From Bradyrhizobium sp. 190 (GTDB lineage Bacteria > Pseudomonadota > Alphaproteobacteria > Rhizobiales > Xanthobacteraceae): DNA of 64,000 nucleotides. Position 1 is the first letter of the stretch; each line of letters opens with the position of its first letter. Positions 43,360-52,968 of this stretch are shown one piece after another. Both the position numbers and the translations under genes were made by a program. Under the pieces are notes generated by a model that did not search any database, was not told the DNA's origin, and saw only the letters and a list, made by a program, of their open reading frames with translations. The stretch is taken from positions 744,001-808,000 of the forward strand of contig NZ_JADPJL010000008.1 in NCBI RefSeq assembly GCF_023073415.1, in the 5' to 3' direction.

Positions 43360-44265
43360 ATGAACGCCCACAGCACAGCCGTAGCATATGACAGGTTGGA
43401 GACCTTGGCCGAAGGCACGTCGCGAGACCTCGTGGATGAATACGCTTCCCTCATCAAGCGATACGGGTTGCTCGAACAGGACCAGGAGCAGCAGCTCGCG
43501 CGAAATTGGCACGAACATCGAGATCGCCGGGCGACCGATGCGCTCGTCACCAGCCATCTTCGGCTGGCAGCAAAGGTGGCGCGCCGCTATCAGAGGTACG
43601 GCCTTTCGCTTGCTGATCTGATCGGCGAGGCTAATCTTGGCCTGGTCATCGCGGCCTCGCGCTTTGAGCCCGACCGTGGCGCCCGGTTTTCGACTTACGC
43701 GCTGTGGTGGATAAAGGCCGCCATCCACGATTACATTCTGCGTTCGCGGTCGTTGGTCAAGATGGGGACGACGGTCGCCCAACGGAAGCTGTTCTTTGGC
43801 CTCAGGAAGGCGATGAGAAAGGTTGGAGGCGAAAGAGCAGGGCTTACGCCGGAAGTGGCAGATGCCGTGGCTCAAAAACTTGCGGTGCCTGTTCTCGAAG
43901 TGATCGAGATGGACCGCCGCCTGACGGGCGACCTGTCCCTGAATGCGCCCATCACTGATGATGGGCAGGCCGAATGGGAGGCCACGCTGGTCGACGAATC
44001 ACCGAGCGCGGAAGCGATCGTCGCTGAACAGGATGAAAATGCGCAACAGGCAAAGGCCCTGAGTTCGGCCCTTGAAGCTCTCTCTCAACGTGAGCGGCGC
44101 ATCTTCGAGGCACGACGGCTCGCCGATGATCCGCCGAGCCTGGAGCAACTCGGGCGTGAGCTGTTCATTTCTAGCGAACGCGTGCGGCAGATCGAGATCG
44201 TCGCCTTCGAAAAGGTCAAGCGCGCCGCGGTGAGGCATTTCAGATCCGTCGCCCCCGCGCCTTGA
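43360..44265 (+). CDS. rpoH: RNA polymerase sigma factor, RpoH (sigma-32) type
   Basis: A 301-residue group 3 sigma factor. Region 2 is present (RYGLSLADLIGEANLGLVIAASRFEPDRGARFSTYALWWIKAAIHDYI, about 80-127). The RpoH box at 141-149 reads QRKLFFGLR, where QRKLFFNLR is usual. Region 4 ends with a helix-turn-helix, PPSLEQLGRELFISSERVRQIEIVAFEKVK. RpoH directs heat-shock and envelope-stress transcription. Rhizobia commonly have two or three RpoH proteins. This copy sits among small secreted-protein genes and 350 bases from an RND pump, so it may be an accessory, non-essential one. Confidence 0.92.
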   Translation: MNAHSTAVAYDRLETLAEGTSRDLVDEYASLIKRYGLLEQDQEQQLARNWHEHRDRRATDALVTSHLRLAAKVARRYQRYGLSLADLIGEANLGLVIAASRFEPDRGARFSTYALWWIKAAIHDYILRSRSLVKMGTTVAQRKLFFGLRKAMRKVGGERAGLTPEVADAVAQKLAVPVLEVIEMDRRLTGDLSLNAPITDDGQAEWEATLVDESPSAEAIVAEQDENAQQAKALSSALEALSQRERRIFEARRLADDPPSLEQLGRELFISSERVRQIEIVAFEKVKRAAVRHFRSVAPAP

Positions 44266-44618
44266 AAACCTCGGTGCATCACTTTTCATCTTGTCAAGCA
44301 GTCGTGAGCTTGTCCGCACAGCGCGTTACGCGCCGTTGATTGAACAGGAGCCATTTTGCCTGGCTCAAGCGCCAAGCTCTGCAGCGTCTCGCGCGTTCTT
44401 GGAATCATAAACTGGTTTTTAATTGAGGGCGATCGATTGGGCCGTCATGTTCAGCGTATCTCGATTCTCCCCGCGAGAACGGCTTAAAAAAATGTTTGGG
44501 TGAAACGCAAGGCCGGGCCGTGAGTAACTCGTGCGCGTAAAACGCAGATGCGGAGGTAGGATGATCTTGTTCTCGCGCAAATTCATTCGCGCAAGCCCGC
44601 GCACCAGGAATTGAGCCA
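44266..44618. other. Intergenic region before the RND operon
   Basis: 353 bases with no convincing gene. The only structure seen is a small hairpin, gcgcg (44321-44325) and cgcgc (44329-44333), with no T-run. The pump promoter must lie here, but no strong sigma-70 or RpoH box was recognised. Confidence 0.4.
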
Positions 44619-47600
44619 ATGGGCATCGTTCGTTTCGCTCTGAAATTTCCACACACATTCTACGTGGTCGCCGCCCTGGTGCTATTCCTGGGCGTCGTCG
44701 CATCCATCAAGATGCCGACGGACATCTTTCCGGAAATCAACATCCCCGTGGTGACGGTGGTCTGGAGCTATACCGGTCTCAGCACGCCGGAGATGGAACA
44801 GCGCGTCACCACCTATAGCCAGTACGCCATCAGCTCGAATGTCAGCGGCATCAAGAACATCGAGGCGCAGACGATGGCCGGCCTTTCGGTGCAGAAGATC
44901 TACTTCCAGCCGGACGTCAATCTCGACCTCGCGATCGCTCAGATCGTCTCAGCGACCAATGCCATCCGTGCGTTGTTGCCGCCCGGCATTCAGGCGCCGC
45001 TGGTAGTGCAGTTCAATGCATCCAGTGTGCCCGTGCTGCAGATCAGCTTGAGTTCCGACACCCTCAGCGAACAGCAGCTCTATGATTACGGCATCTACCG
45101 GATTCGCCAGCAACTGGCGCCCATCCCCGGCATCACGTTGCCGACGCCGGCCGGCGGAAAGTACCGCCAGATCATGGTCGATCTGGATCCCTCAAAGCTG
45201 CTTGCCAAGGGACTTACGCCGCTCGACGTGGTGAACGCCGTCAATGCGCAGAACCTGACGCTGCCCGCAGGCACGGCCAAATTCGGCCACACGCAATACG
45301 CGGTCCGTACCAACGCCACGCCGGCCTCCATCGACGACCTCAACAACATTCCGATCAAGGTCGTCAATGGCGCGACCATCTTCGTGAAGGACGTAGGCCA
45401 GGTTCACGATGGCTGGCTGGTGCAGCAGAACGTGGTGCGGCAGAACGGCCGGCGCTCCGTGCTGCTCAGTATCATCAAGAACGGCAACGCCTCGACGCTG
45501 AGCGTCGTCAATGCCGTCCATGAGGCGCTTAAGACTGCACGCGCCGCGGCGCCTCCGGGCATGCAGATCAACGAGCTGTTCGATCAGTCGGTCTTCGTCA
45601 AGCAGTCGGTGGCCGGCGTGCTGCGCGAGGGCGCGATCGCGGCCGGTCTCACGGCACTGATGATATTGCTGTTCCTGGGATCGTGGCGTTCGACCCTGGT
45701 GGTGATGATCTCGATTCCGCTGTCGATCCTCACTTCGCTGGTCGCGCTGTACTTCCTCGGCGAGACGCTGAATACGATGACGCTCGGCGGCTTGGCGCTG
45801 GCGGTCGGCATTCTGGTGGACGATTCCACCGTCACGATCGAAAATACCCATCGCCTGCTCACCGAGGAAGGGCTGCCGCTGCCGCAGGCGACGCTGCACG
45901 GTGCTGCCGGCATAGCGATTCCGACGCTGGTGTCGACCCTTGCCATCAGTTGTGTCTTCACCTCGGTGGTGTTCCTCGACGGACCGGCGAAATTTCTGTT
46001 CACCCCGCTGGGACTTGCGGTGGTGTTCGCGATGTTGGCGTCCTACGGCCTGTCGCGAACCCTGACGCCCATCGTCATCGGATTGCTGCTCAAGGGCGAG
46101 AATCATGGCCCGGCCGCTGGCCCTGCGAGCGGCTTCTTCGCGCGCTTTCATGCCGCTTTCGAGCGTCGTTTCGAGACGATGCGGCACGGCTATTCACGCT
46201 CGCTCGCCGGGCTGATCGAGCATCGCCTTGTCATTCCAATGTTCATGTTATTGCTGTTGGCGCTCGGGGTCGTGACGTTTCCGTTCGTCGGCCGCGACTT
46301 CTTTCCCGCGATCGACGGCGGACAGATCCAGCTTCATGTCCGCGCGCCTGCAGGAACGCGGATCGAGGCCACGGAGAAGATCTTCCAAGAGGTGGAAAAC
46401 AAGATCCGTGAAATCATTCCTGAGAGCGAGCGTGATCTGATCGTCGACAATATCGGCTTGCCAGCGCGGGCCTACAATCTGGCGTTCACCGATGGCTCGA
46501 CCATTGGCGTCAATGACGGCGTCATCCTGGTGTCGATGAAGGATGGCCACCGGCCGACCGGCGAATATATTCGCAAGCTGAGGGAAGCTCTGCCCGCGGC
46601 ATTTCCAGAAAGCACCTTCTATTTCCAGGCCGCCGACATCGTCACGCAAATCCTCAATTTTGGCCTGCCGGCGCAAATCGACGTCCGCACTGTAGGGTAC
46701 GACAAGGACAACAATCTGCGCGTCGCCAACGAACTGCGCCGGCGGATTGCGGCGATACCGGGGATCGCGGATGCGCACCTGCAGCAGGAGGTCGATGCGC
46801 CGGCATTCTATGCCGATATCGACCGCACCCGCGCCGCGCAGCTCGGGCTGAACGCGAACACCATCGCCACCAACGTCAATGTCAGCCTGAGTTCGTCGGA
46901 GCAGGTCACCCCCAATTTCTGGACCGATCCGAAATCGGGAATTCCGTATTATCTCGCGGTGCAGACGCCGGAGAGCAAGATCAGTTCGCTCAATGATCTT
47001 CGCAATACGCCGGTCTCGACCGGGATCTCCACTACCCTGACCGACGTTCCCGTGCCCGGCCTGCTCAGCAACGTCACGACCTTCCGGCGCGGCAGCGTGC
47101 CGACCAATGCCAATCAGGCCAATATTCAGCCGGTCTATGAGGTCTATGCAAGCGTGCAGGACCGCGATCTCGGCAGTGTCGCCCACCAGATCAGCGGCAT
47201 CGTGTCTGATCTGCAGAAGCAGCTCAAACCCGGAAACACCATCCAGGTGATCGGCCAGATCCAGAGCATGAACGGCGCGTTCATCAATCTCGGCATCGGA
47301 TTGCTGTTTGCCGCGGTGTTCGTCTATTTGCTGATGGTCGTGAACTACCAGAATTTCGGCGACCCGTTCGTCGTTATCCTGGCGCTGCCGGCGACGCTGT
47401 GCGGCATCCTCACCATGCTGTTCATCACAGGCACCACGCTGAACGTGCCTTCGCTGATGGGAGCGATCATGGCGGTTGGCGTCGCGTCGGCAAACTCCAT
47501 TCTGCTGGTGACGTTCGCCCGCGAGCAGCAGCTTGCCGGCAAGACGGCATTCCAGGCCGCCATCGAGGCCGGGCACACCCGGATCCGGCCGGTGCTGATG

Positions 47601-47810
47601 ACGGCTGCCGCGATGATCGTCGGCATGGTCCCGATGGCGATCGGGGCGCCGGGCGAAGAACAGAACGCCGCGCTGGCGCGGGCGGTGATCGGCGGCTTGC
47701 TGTTCGCCACGCCGACGACGCTGCTGGTGGTGCCGTATCTCTTCGCCATGCTGCGCAAGGGCAATGACGGCGAGCAACATCACGGGGTATTCGACGAGGT
47801 GCTGGAATGA
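44619..47810 (+). CDS. RND-family efflux transporter inner-membrane pump
   Basis: A 1063-residue proton-driven pump of the AcrB/MdtB-like hydrophobe/amphiphile family. N-terminal FALKFPHTFYVVAALVLFLGVVASIKMPTDIFPEI leads to a large periplasmic domain. Segment 4 has the proton-relay Asp pair in GLALAVGILVDDSTVTIENTHRLL (about residues 390-413). It ends with the usual second membrane half and a short acidic tail (DEVLE). It overlaps the membrane-fusion protein by four bases. Substrates are unknown. Order is pump first, fusion protein second, and no outer-membrane channel is encoded in the window. Confidence 0.93.
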   Translation: MGIVRFALKFPHTFYVVAALVLFLGVVASIKMPTDIFPEINIPVVTVVWSYTGLSTPEMEQRVTTYSQYAISSNVSGIKNIEAQTMAGLSVQKIYFQPDVNLDLAIAQIVSATNAIRALLPPGIQAPLVVQFNASSVPVLQISLSSDTLSEQQLYDYGIYRIRQQLAPIPGITLPTPAGGKYRQIMVDLDPSKLLAKGLTPLDVVNAVNAQNLTLPAGTAKFGHTQYAVRTNATPASIDDLNNIPIKVVNGATIFVKDVGQVHDGWLVQQNVVRQNGRRSVLLSIIKNGNASTLSVVNAVHEALKTARAAAPPGMQINELFDQSVFVKQSVAGVLREGAIAAGLTALMILLFLGSWRSTLVVMISIPLSILTSLVALYFLGETLNTMTLGGLALAVGILVDDSTVTIENTHRLLTEEGLPLPQATLHGAAGIAIPTLVSTLAISCVFTSVVFLDGPAKFLFTPLGLAVVFAMLASYGLSRTLTPIVIGLLLKGENHGPAAGPASGFFARFHAAFERRFETMRHGYSRSLAGLIEHRLVIPMFMLLLLALGVVTFPFVGRDFFPAIDGGQIQLHVRAPAGTRIEATEKIFQEVENKIREIIPESERDLIVDNIGLPARAYNLAFTDGSTIGVNDGVILVSMKDGHRPTGEYIRKLREALPAAFPESTFYFQAADIVTQILNFGLPAQIDVRTVGYDKDNNLRVANELRRRIAAIPGIADAHLQQEVDAPAFYADIDRTRAAQLGLNANTIATNVNVSLSSSEQVTPNFWTDPKSGIPYYLAVQTPESKISSLNDLRNTPVSTGISTTLTDVPVPGLLSNVTTFRRGSVPTNANQANIQPVYEVYASVQDRDLGSVAHQISGIVSDLQKQLKPGNTIQVIGQIQSMNGAFINLGIGLLFAAVFVYLLMVVNYQNFGDPFVVILALPATLCGILTMLFITGTTLNVPSLMGAIMAVGVASANSILLVTFAREQQLAGKTAFQAAIEAGHTRIRPVLMTAAAMIVGMVPMAIGAPGEEQNAALARAVIGGLLFATPTTLLVVPYLFAMLRKGNDGEQHHGVFDEVLE

Positions 47811-49072
47811 ATTTCAACCCGCCTTTGAACATTGAGCCGGAAACTTCGCAGGAGACGGCCAAGGGATCCGAACAGCCTCGTGTCGGCCAGAGACGACGGC
47901 TCGGCCGGCTTTCGCTCTTCGGGGCCGCCCTCGCGCTGGGAACGGCGCTGGCTTCCGGGGCATGGAGCCACTATGAGCAGCATCGTCAGGTGGTGGCCAC
48001 CGCAGAGCAGGGCCGCGACTTGATTCCGCAGGTTCGTGTAGCGGCCGTGCGGCCGAGCGCCGGTACCGAAATCATCACTCTGCCGGCCACCACCTCGGCG
48101 TTCTCGGCCGCCAACGTCTTTGCGCGTGCCAGCGGCTACATCGACAAGCGTGAGGTCGATATCGGCGACCGCGTGAAAACGGGACAGTTGCTGGCCGAAA
48201 TCGTGGCGCCGGAACTGGATCATCAGATCGCGCAGGCGGAGGCGATGCTCGGTCAGCTCAAGGCGGCGCTGCAACAGGCCCAGGCGAACCGCGAGCTCGC
48301 CAAGGTCACGTGGGATCGCGACGGGCCGCTGGTGAAGCAGGGGTGGCTGACCGCCCAGCAAGGCACGACTGACGTCCAGACCCTGAAGGCGCAGGAAGCA
48401 GCGGTCTCGGTCGCGCAAGCCAACGTGGTAGCGGAAGAGGCGCAGTTGCAGGTGTTGCACCAGCAGAAGCTCTACCAGCGCGTGGTGGCTCCGTTCGACG
48501 GCGTCATCACCCAGCGCAACATCGACATCGGCAGCCTGGTGCAGGCCGATTCGACCAGCGGCACCTTCATGTTCACGATCATGCAGGGCAACGTGATCAG
48601 GACCCAGGTCTTTGTCCCGCAGGACGAGGCGTTCGGCTTGAAGCCGGGAATCGACGCGCTGGTGCACGTGCCCGAGATTCCGGATCACGCCTTTTCAGGC
48701 AAGGTGACCCGGATCGCCGATGCGCTGCAGCCGGGTTCCCGCACCCTGCTGACCGAAATCGACATTCCGAATCCCGATGGCGCGCTGGCGCCGGGAATCT
48801 ATTGCACGATCGAATTGCACATTCCGCGCAAGACGCCGAGCTTGAGGGTATCCGCCGACGCCGTCATCTTCAACGCGGGCGGGTTGCAGGTTGCCGTGGT
48901 CGAGAACGGTGCGGTGCATCTGCGCAAGGTGTCGGTCGTGCGCGATCTCGGGCAGGAGGTCGAGATCAACAGCGGCGTGAAGGCGGGCGATCAGGTGATC
49001 CTCAACCCCGCGGTCGATCTGGTTGACGGCAGCAAGGTTCGCATCCGCGCCCCGGCGACGCAGGCGTCCTGA
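47807..49072 (+). CDS. RND efflux membrane-fusion protein (HlyD/AcrA family)
   Basis: A 421-residue periplasmic adaptor. A single N-terminal hydrophobic segment (about 38-57, LSLFGAALALGTALASGAWS) anchors it. The lipoyl halves SGYIDKREVDIGDRVKTGQLLAEI and PFDGVITQRNIDIGSLVQAD, and a coiled-coil hairpin between them (residues about 140-220), are clear. It joins the RND pump to an outer-membrane channel encoded elsewhere. Its start overlaps the pump's stop, so the two are translationally coupled. Confidence 0.93.
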   Translation: MNFNPPLNIEPETSQETAKGSEQPRVGQRRRLGRLSLFGAALALGTALASGAWSHYEQHRQVVATAEQGRDLIPQVRVAAVRPSAGTEIITLPATTSAFSAANVFARASGYIDKREVDIGDRVKTGQLLAEIVAPELDHQIAQAEAMLGQLKAALQQAQANRELAKVTWDRDGPLVKQGWLTAQQGTTDVQTLKAQEAAVSVAQANVVAEEAQLQVLHQQKLYQRVVAPFDGVITQRNIDIGSLVQADSTSGTFMFTIMQGNVIRTQVFVPQDEAFGLKPGIDALVHVPEIPDHAFSGKVTRIADALQPGSRTLLTEIDIPNPDGALAPGIYCTIELHIPRKTPSLRVSADAVIFNAGGLQVAVVENGAVHLRKVSVVRDLGQEVEINSGVKAGDQVILNPAVDLVDGSKVRIRAPATQAS

Positions 49073-49403
49073 GCTTGCCGTCCGCGGTAGCCTCATTTCT
49101 AAAATCCTATTTAATGGCGAGGCAGGCCCTGCGGACCTATGTTGTTCTCCAGAGCGGCCCACCGCACTTGTCCCCCGAGGCGGTGTTGACATGGCCGCCA
49201 AGCGGACGGCGCGCGCCACGCCTTGCAGCCCCCGGTGAGGTGGGCGGCGCCGTCCGGCCCTGTGGCGGAGACGCAGTTTCGATGTATGATCCTGGCGCTT
49301 GCAGGGAGCTGACGGCATGGCACTGAATATGGTCAGCGTGCGCGACGTTCCCGGGATACCGAACCCGGGTATTGTGAGGAATCTCGCGGCAGTCGAGAAG
49401 CAT
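49073..49403. other. Intergenic region before the two-component system
   Basis: 331 bases. A ttgaca box begins at 49187 and an A/T-rich stretch ctaaaatcctatttaatgg lies near 49099-49117, but no good -35/-10 pair is evident. The response-regulator frame stays open upstream to 49299, but the ATG at 49404 matches the family start. No small gene is supported. Confidence 0.35.
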
Positions 49404-50081
49404 ATGACAAGAGTTCTTTTGATCGAGGATGATGGCGAAACGGCCGAGGAGATCAGGGCCGAACTGACCGATCGCGGTTTCGACGTCGATTGGTCGGCGA
49501 ACGGCATTGAGGGTCTCGACAAGGCGCGTTCGACGCAGCCGGATGCCATCATCGTCGACCGGCTGTTGCCCGGCATGGATGGCCTCACGGTTATCGAGAC
49601 GCTGCGGAAGGAACAGGTCCGCACCCCCGTGCTGGTGTTGAGCGCGCTCGGCGCGGTGGACGATCGCGTGCGCGGACTGCGAATGGGCGGCGATGACTAC
49701 CTGACGAAGCCGTTCGCCATCGTCGAGCTGGTTGCGCGGATGGAAGCGTTGCTGCGCCGGCCAGCGGAATCGCGCGAGACGACCCTCAAGGTCGGAGCGC
49801 TGGAGCTCGACCTGATCGAGCGTACTGGAAGACGAGGGGATCGCGGGATCGAATTGCTGCCGCGCGAGTTTCGCCTTCTGGAGTACATGATGCGCCGTCC
49901 GGATCAGTTGCTGACGCGGGCCATGCTGCTCGAGGAGGTCTGGCACTACAAATTCGTGCCTGCGACCAATCTGGTCGATGTGCATATGGGGCGCCTTCGC
50001 CACAAGGTGGACGGCCCTGACGAAGCGCCAATGATCCACAATGTTCGCGGTGCCGGCTTCATCCTTCGCGCCGTGCCTTGA
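49404..50081 (+). CDS. OmpR/PhoB-family response regulator
   Basis: The ATG at 49404 gives MTRVLLIEDDGETAEEIRAEL, the standard receiver start. Phosphoacceptor Asp52 (IIVDRLLPGMDG), the acid pair at residues 9-10 and Lys102 (DDYLTKPF) are intact. The C-terminal winged-helix domain is LLPREFRLLEYMMRRPDQLLTRAMLLEEVW with NLVDVHMGRLRHKV and the final RGAGFILR. The length of 225 residues is normal. It pairs with the kinase 21 bases downstream and probably regulates the neighbouring RND pump. Confidence 0.94.
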   Translation: MTRVLLIEDDGETAEEIRAELTDRGFDVDWSANGIEGLDKARSTQPDAIIVDRLLPGMDGLTVIETLRKEQVRTPVLVLSALGAVDDRVRGLRMGGDDYLTKPFAIVELVARMEALLRRPAESRETTLKVGALELDLIERTGRRGDRGIELLPREFRLLEYMMRRPDQLLTRAMLLEEVWHYKFVPATNLVDVHMGRLRHKVDGPDEAPMIHNVRGAGFILRAVP

Positions 50082-50102
50082 AACCTGGGCGGCGAAATCC
50101 CG

Positions 50103-51467
50103 ATGCGCCATCTGCAATTCGCGCGCTCGAACACCTTCCGCTGGGCGTTCATGGTGGCCGGCGTGTTCGCGGCCTTCATCCTGGTGCTGTTTGGATTCAT
50201 CTACTGGCAGATCGACGGTTATCTGATCGCGCGATCCGACCGCGTGATAACGGCGCAACTGGACGGAATAGCCGGCCTTTCGCCTGAACGGCGTCTGGAG
50301 GCAACCGAAGAGCGCCTGAGGCAGGATCCCCGCGGCGTGCAGGTCGCGGCGATCTTCGCCGCCGACGGCCGCCGCATGATCGGAAATGTGGAGCAGCTGC
50401 CTGCCGAATTGCGGATCGACGGTCCGGCGCAAGGCGCAGATATCGTCAGGATCGATCGGGGGGACAAGGAGCGGCAGACGATCCGCGCGATTGCACAGCG
50501 GATGACTAATGGCGACGTGCTGCTGCTCGGACGCAAGGTCGACGAGGCCACCGAGATCTCCCATGTCGTCGGGCAGGCGCTTGCGCTCGGTCTGCTGCCC
50601 GGGTTTCTCCTCTGCCTGCTGGCGGGCGCATGGCTCAGCGTGCGTGCGCAGAGGCGGGTCGAGGAGGTCAATCAACGGGTTCGGCGCATCATCGCCGGCG
50701 ATCTCAGCGAGCGGCTGCCGCACCGTGCCGTCGACGAGCCGTTCTCGAAGCTCGCGGTCATCGTCAACGGCATGCTGGATGAAATGGAAACGATGATCCA
50801 CGCGCTTGCCGGGGTCGGCAACGATATCGCCCATGATTTGCGGACGCCGCTGACCCGCGCCCGGCTTGCGCTGGAGCGCGGGCGTACCAACGCCCATTCG
50901 CTGGAGCAGCTTCAGGCGGTCGTGGACAAGGCCATCGCCGGCATCGATCAGTCACTGACGATCATCACCGCGCTGTTGCGCTTGGCCGAGATAGAAAACA
51001 GCCGCCGCTCGGCCGCCTTCGACGACGTTGCCCTGCAGGACATGCTGCGTGAGGTGGGCGATATCTACGAACCGATCGCGGAAAACAAGAATATCGCCCT
51101 GCATGTCGAGGCACCTCATCCGCTCTCCGTGCGCGGCGACCGCGACTTGCTGATCGAGGCGGTCGCCAACCTCGTCGACAACGCCATCAAGTTCACGCCG
51201 GAGGGCGGAACGGTGGACATAGGGTTGAGGCGCAGTGGAGACGGAACCGTCGTGAGCGTGAACGATAGCGGGCCCGGCATCAGCGAACAGGAGCGCGAAG
51301 CCGTGCTGCGGCGATTTTATCGCTCCGACAAGATTCGAAATACGCCGGGCGTCGGTCTTGGCCTCAGCCTCGTCGCCGCCATCGTGAAGCTGCATGGTTT
51401 TCGCCTGACGATCCAACCGGGGCCGGCCTGCAGGGTGGAGATTGCTTGTCCGGACCGGCGCGATTGA
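50103..51467 (+). CDS. Sensor histidine kinase
   Basis: A 454-residue membrane kinase. Two transmembrane segments (about 14-37 and 157-180) bracket a small periplasmic domain of about 115 residues. HAMP lies at about 180-235, then the H-box GNDIAHDLRTPLTRAR with His244, N-box NLVDNAIKFTPEGG, G1 NDSGPGIS and G2 GVGLGLSLVAAIVKLHG. It belongs to the EnvZ/QseC-type kinases and is transcribed with the response regulator just upstream. The signal may be an envelope or drug-related stress, judging from the RND neighbour. Confidence 0.93.
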   Translation: MRHLQFARSNTFRWAFMVAGVFAAFILVLFGFIYWQIDGYLIARSDRVITAQLDGIAGLSPERRLEATEERLRQDPRGVQVAAIFAADGRRMIGNVEQLPAELRIDGPAQGADIVRIDRGDKERQTIRAIAQRMTNGDVLLLGRKVDEATEISHVVGQALALGLLPGFLLCLLAGAWLSVRAQRRVEEVNQRVRRIIAGDLSERLPHRAVDEPFSKLAVIVNGMLDEMETMIHALAGVGNDIAHDLRTPLTRARLALERGRTNAHSLEQLQAVVDKAIAGIDQSLTIITALLRLAEIENSRRSAAFDDVALQDMLREVGDIYEPIAENKNIALHVEAPHPLSVRGDRDLLIEAVANLVDNAIKFTPEGGTVDIGLRRSGDGTVVSVNDSGPGISEQEREAVLRRFYRSDKIRNTPGVGLGLSLVAAIVKLHGFRLTIQPGPACRVEIACPDRRD

Positions 51468-51489
51468 AGGCGATCGCGTCGCCTCCCGC

Positions 51490-51774
51490 TCACCGCAGGG
51501 AGCGATCGCGGCCGGCGCCCCAGGGGCGTTCGTGCTCGTCATCGCGAACGGTCTTGCCGTAGCATTCGGCGGCAAGTCCTGACGCGGTGGCCTGACATTG
51601 CGCGTAGCTTGTGAAACTGCAGTCGGTGCCACCCTCGTCATATGACAGGCAATAGTGGCCCAACGGCACAATCGGTCCGGCCTGCGCCGTGGAAGCTGTC
51701 GCCGGGAAGAATGCAAGTGCGGAAAAAGCGATTGTCGAGGCAATCGCGACCTTCTGAATCGTTCTCATGGTCAT
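51490..51774 (-). CDS. Small secreted protein, DUF3551-like
   Basis: A 94-residue protein with a Sec signal (VAIASTIAFSALAFFPATASTAQA) and a Cys-containing mature part, HYCLSYDEGGTDCSFTSYAQCQATASGLAAECY, the pattern of the DUF3551 family that is expanded in Bradyrhizobium and relatives. Start is ATG 51774, or ATG 51768, which gives a very similar signal. Function unknown, probably periplasmic. It converges with the histidine kinase. Confidence 0.75.
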   Translation of the reverse strand: MTMRTIQKVAIASTIAFSALAFFPATASTAQAGPIVPLGHYCLSYDEGGTDCSFTSYAQCQATASGLAAECYGKTVRDDEHERPWGAGRDRSLR

Positions 51775-52104
51775 AGTCCATCTAGGTCCTGCCCAATCCT
51801 GAGATGGGGTGCGATGTCGATGAAATCGATTATATAAAAATTCATTCTGCTTGCTGGTATCGTCGATGCGATGACGGGCCATCAGCGAGTCGTGATCGGC
51901 CGAACCCGCAAATGAATTTGTATTTAATTGGTGTGAGGTGGCCTCGTGCATATCTTTTTGAGTGCGCCGAATTAGGTCCAACACGGAAAGCATCGACTGC
52001 CCGGGGGCAGACCGCGCACTTATACGTTGGAGTGTTCCATGTACTCCGACGAGCGTCAAATCCGGGAGAGAGGCTACGGGCCAAAATCAGTTGAGGAGAT
52101 CACA
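51775..52104. other. Intergenic region before the isocitrate-lyase-like gene
   Basis: 330 bases, with two A/T-rich patches (about 51828-51845 and 51910-51930) likely to hold promoters for the divergent genes. The frame of the next gene stays open upstream to 52027, but those starts have no ribosome-binding site as good as the one at 52105. No separate gene seen. Confidence 0.4.
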
Positions 52105-52968
52105 GTGAGATCTAACGCCTTAAGAACATTCATTGAGGAAAAGTCGTTTGTGACCTGTCCCGGGGTCTTCGACTTGGTCTCCGCCAAGCTCGCCGATCGT
52201 ACCAAGGCCGATGCGCTTTACATGACAGGCTATGGGGTCGTGGCGTCCTATCTCGGACTGCCCGATGCCGGCCTGGCGACCTACTCACAGATGCTCGATC
52301 GCGTGCAGGCTATCGTCCAAACCGTGCGCAAGCCGCTGATCGCCGACGGGGATACCGGTTACGGTGGCCTGCTCAACGTTCATCATACAGTTCGTGGCTA
52401 CGAGAAGGCTGGGGCGGCAGCGATCCAGCTTGAAGATCAGCAGAGTCCTAAGAAATGCGGCCACACGCCGAACCGCCACGTGATCCCCGTCAATGAAATG
52501 ATCAACAAGCTGACGGTCGCAACCGATGCGCGCTCTTCAAAAGACTTCCTGATCATCGCGCGCACCGATGCTCGCACGGCGCTCGGCCTCGACGAGGCGA
52601 TCCACCGTGGCGAGGCATATGCCAAAGCCGGGGCGGACATTATTTTCATCGAGAGTCCGGAATCGGAAGCGGAGATGCGAAAGATCGGATCGTCCCTGGA
52701 CGTGCCGCTGCTGTCAAATCAGCTGCACGGGGGCCGGACCCCCATCCTCAGCCAGGATAAACTCAGGGAAATCGGGTACCGGATGGCGATTTATCCGACA
52801 GCGGGCCTGCTCGCCACCGCTTATGCACTGAACAATGTCTATGGTTCGCTGGCCGACGGCAAGCCGGTGCAGGCGCCGATCTATGACTTCAACGAGTTCA
52901 GCTCGTTGATTGGCTTTCAGGAGGTGTGGGAATTCGAGAAGAAGTACGCCTCGCTGGAAGCGGATTGA
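52105..52968 (+). CDS. Isocitrate lyase/PEP mutase superfamily enzyme
   Basis: The GTG at 52105, preceded by GAGGAG, gives a 287-residue protein of usual size (an ATG at 52039 would add 22 residues). Superfamily motifs are LYMTGYGVVASYLGLPD, the metal site DGDTGYGG and the active-site loop EDQQSPKKCGH with the catalytic Cys, then ARTDAR and FIESPES. These enzymes make or break a C-C or C-P bond next to a carboxylate, for example oxaloacetate hydrolase, 2-methylisocitrate lyase or carboxyphosphonoenolpyruvate mutase. The KKCGH motif favours a lyase. It is followed by a cytochrome b561 gene that overlaps its end. Confidence 0.88.
   Translation: MRSNALRTFIEEKSFVTCPGVFDLVSAKLADRTKADALYMTGYGVVASYLGLPDAGLATYSQMLDRVQAIVQTVRKPLIADGDTGYGGLLNVHHTVRGYEKAGAAAIQLEDQQSPKKCGHTPNRHVIPVNEMINKLTVATDARSSKDFLIIARTDARTALGLDEAIHRGEAYAKAGADIIFIESPESEAEMRKIGSSLDVPLLSNQLHGGRTPILSQDKLREIGYRMAIYPTAGLLATAYALNNVYGSLADGKPVQAPIYDFNEFSSLIGFQEVWEFEKKYASLEAD

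Noticed and set aside
46248..47783. 511-codon minus-strand open frame
   Set aside because: Shadow of the RND pump, whose membrane segments and motifs are unambiguous.
49137..50897. 586-codon minus-strand open frame
   Set aside because: Covers the response regulator and histidine kinase in antisense; no family signature.
51469..51483. ggcga/tcgcc hairpin at the kinase/DUF3551 junction
   Set aside because: Five-pair stem with no T-run; not enough to call a bidirectional terminator.
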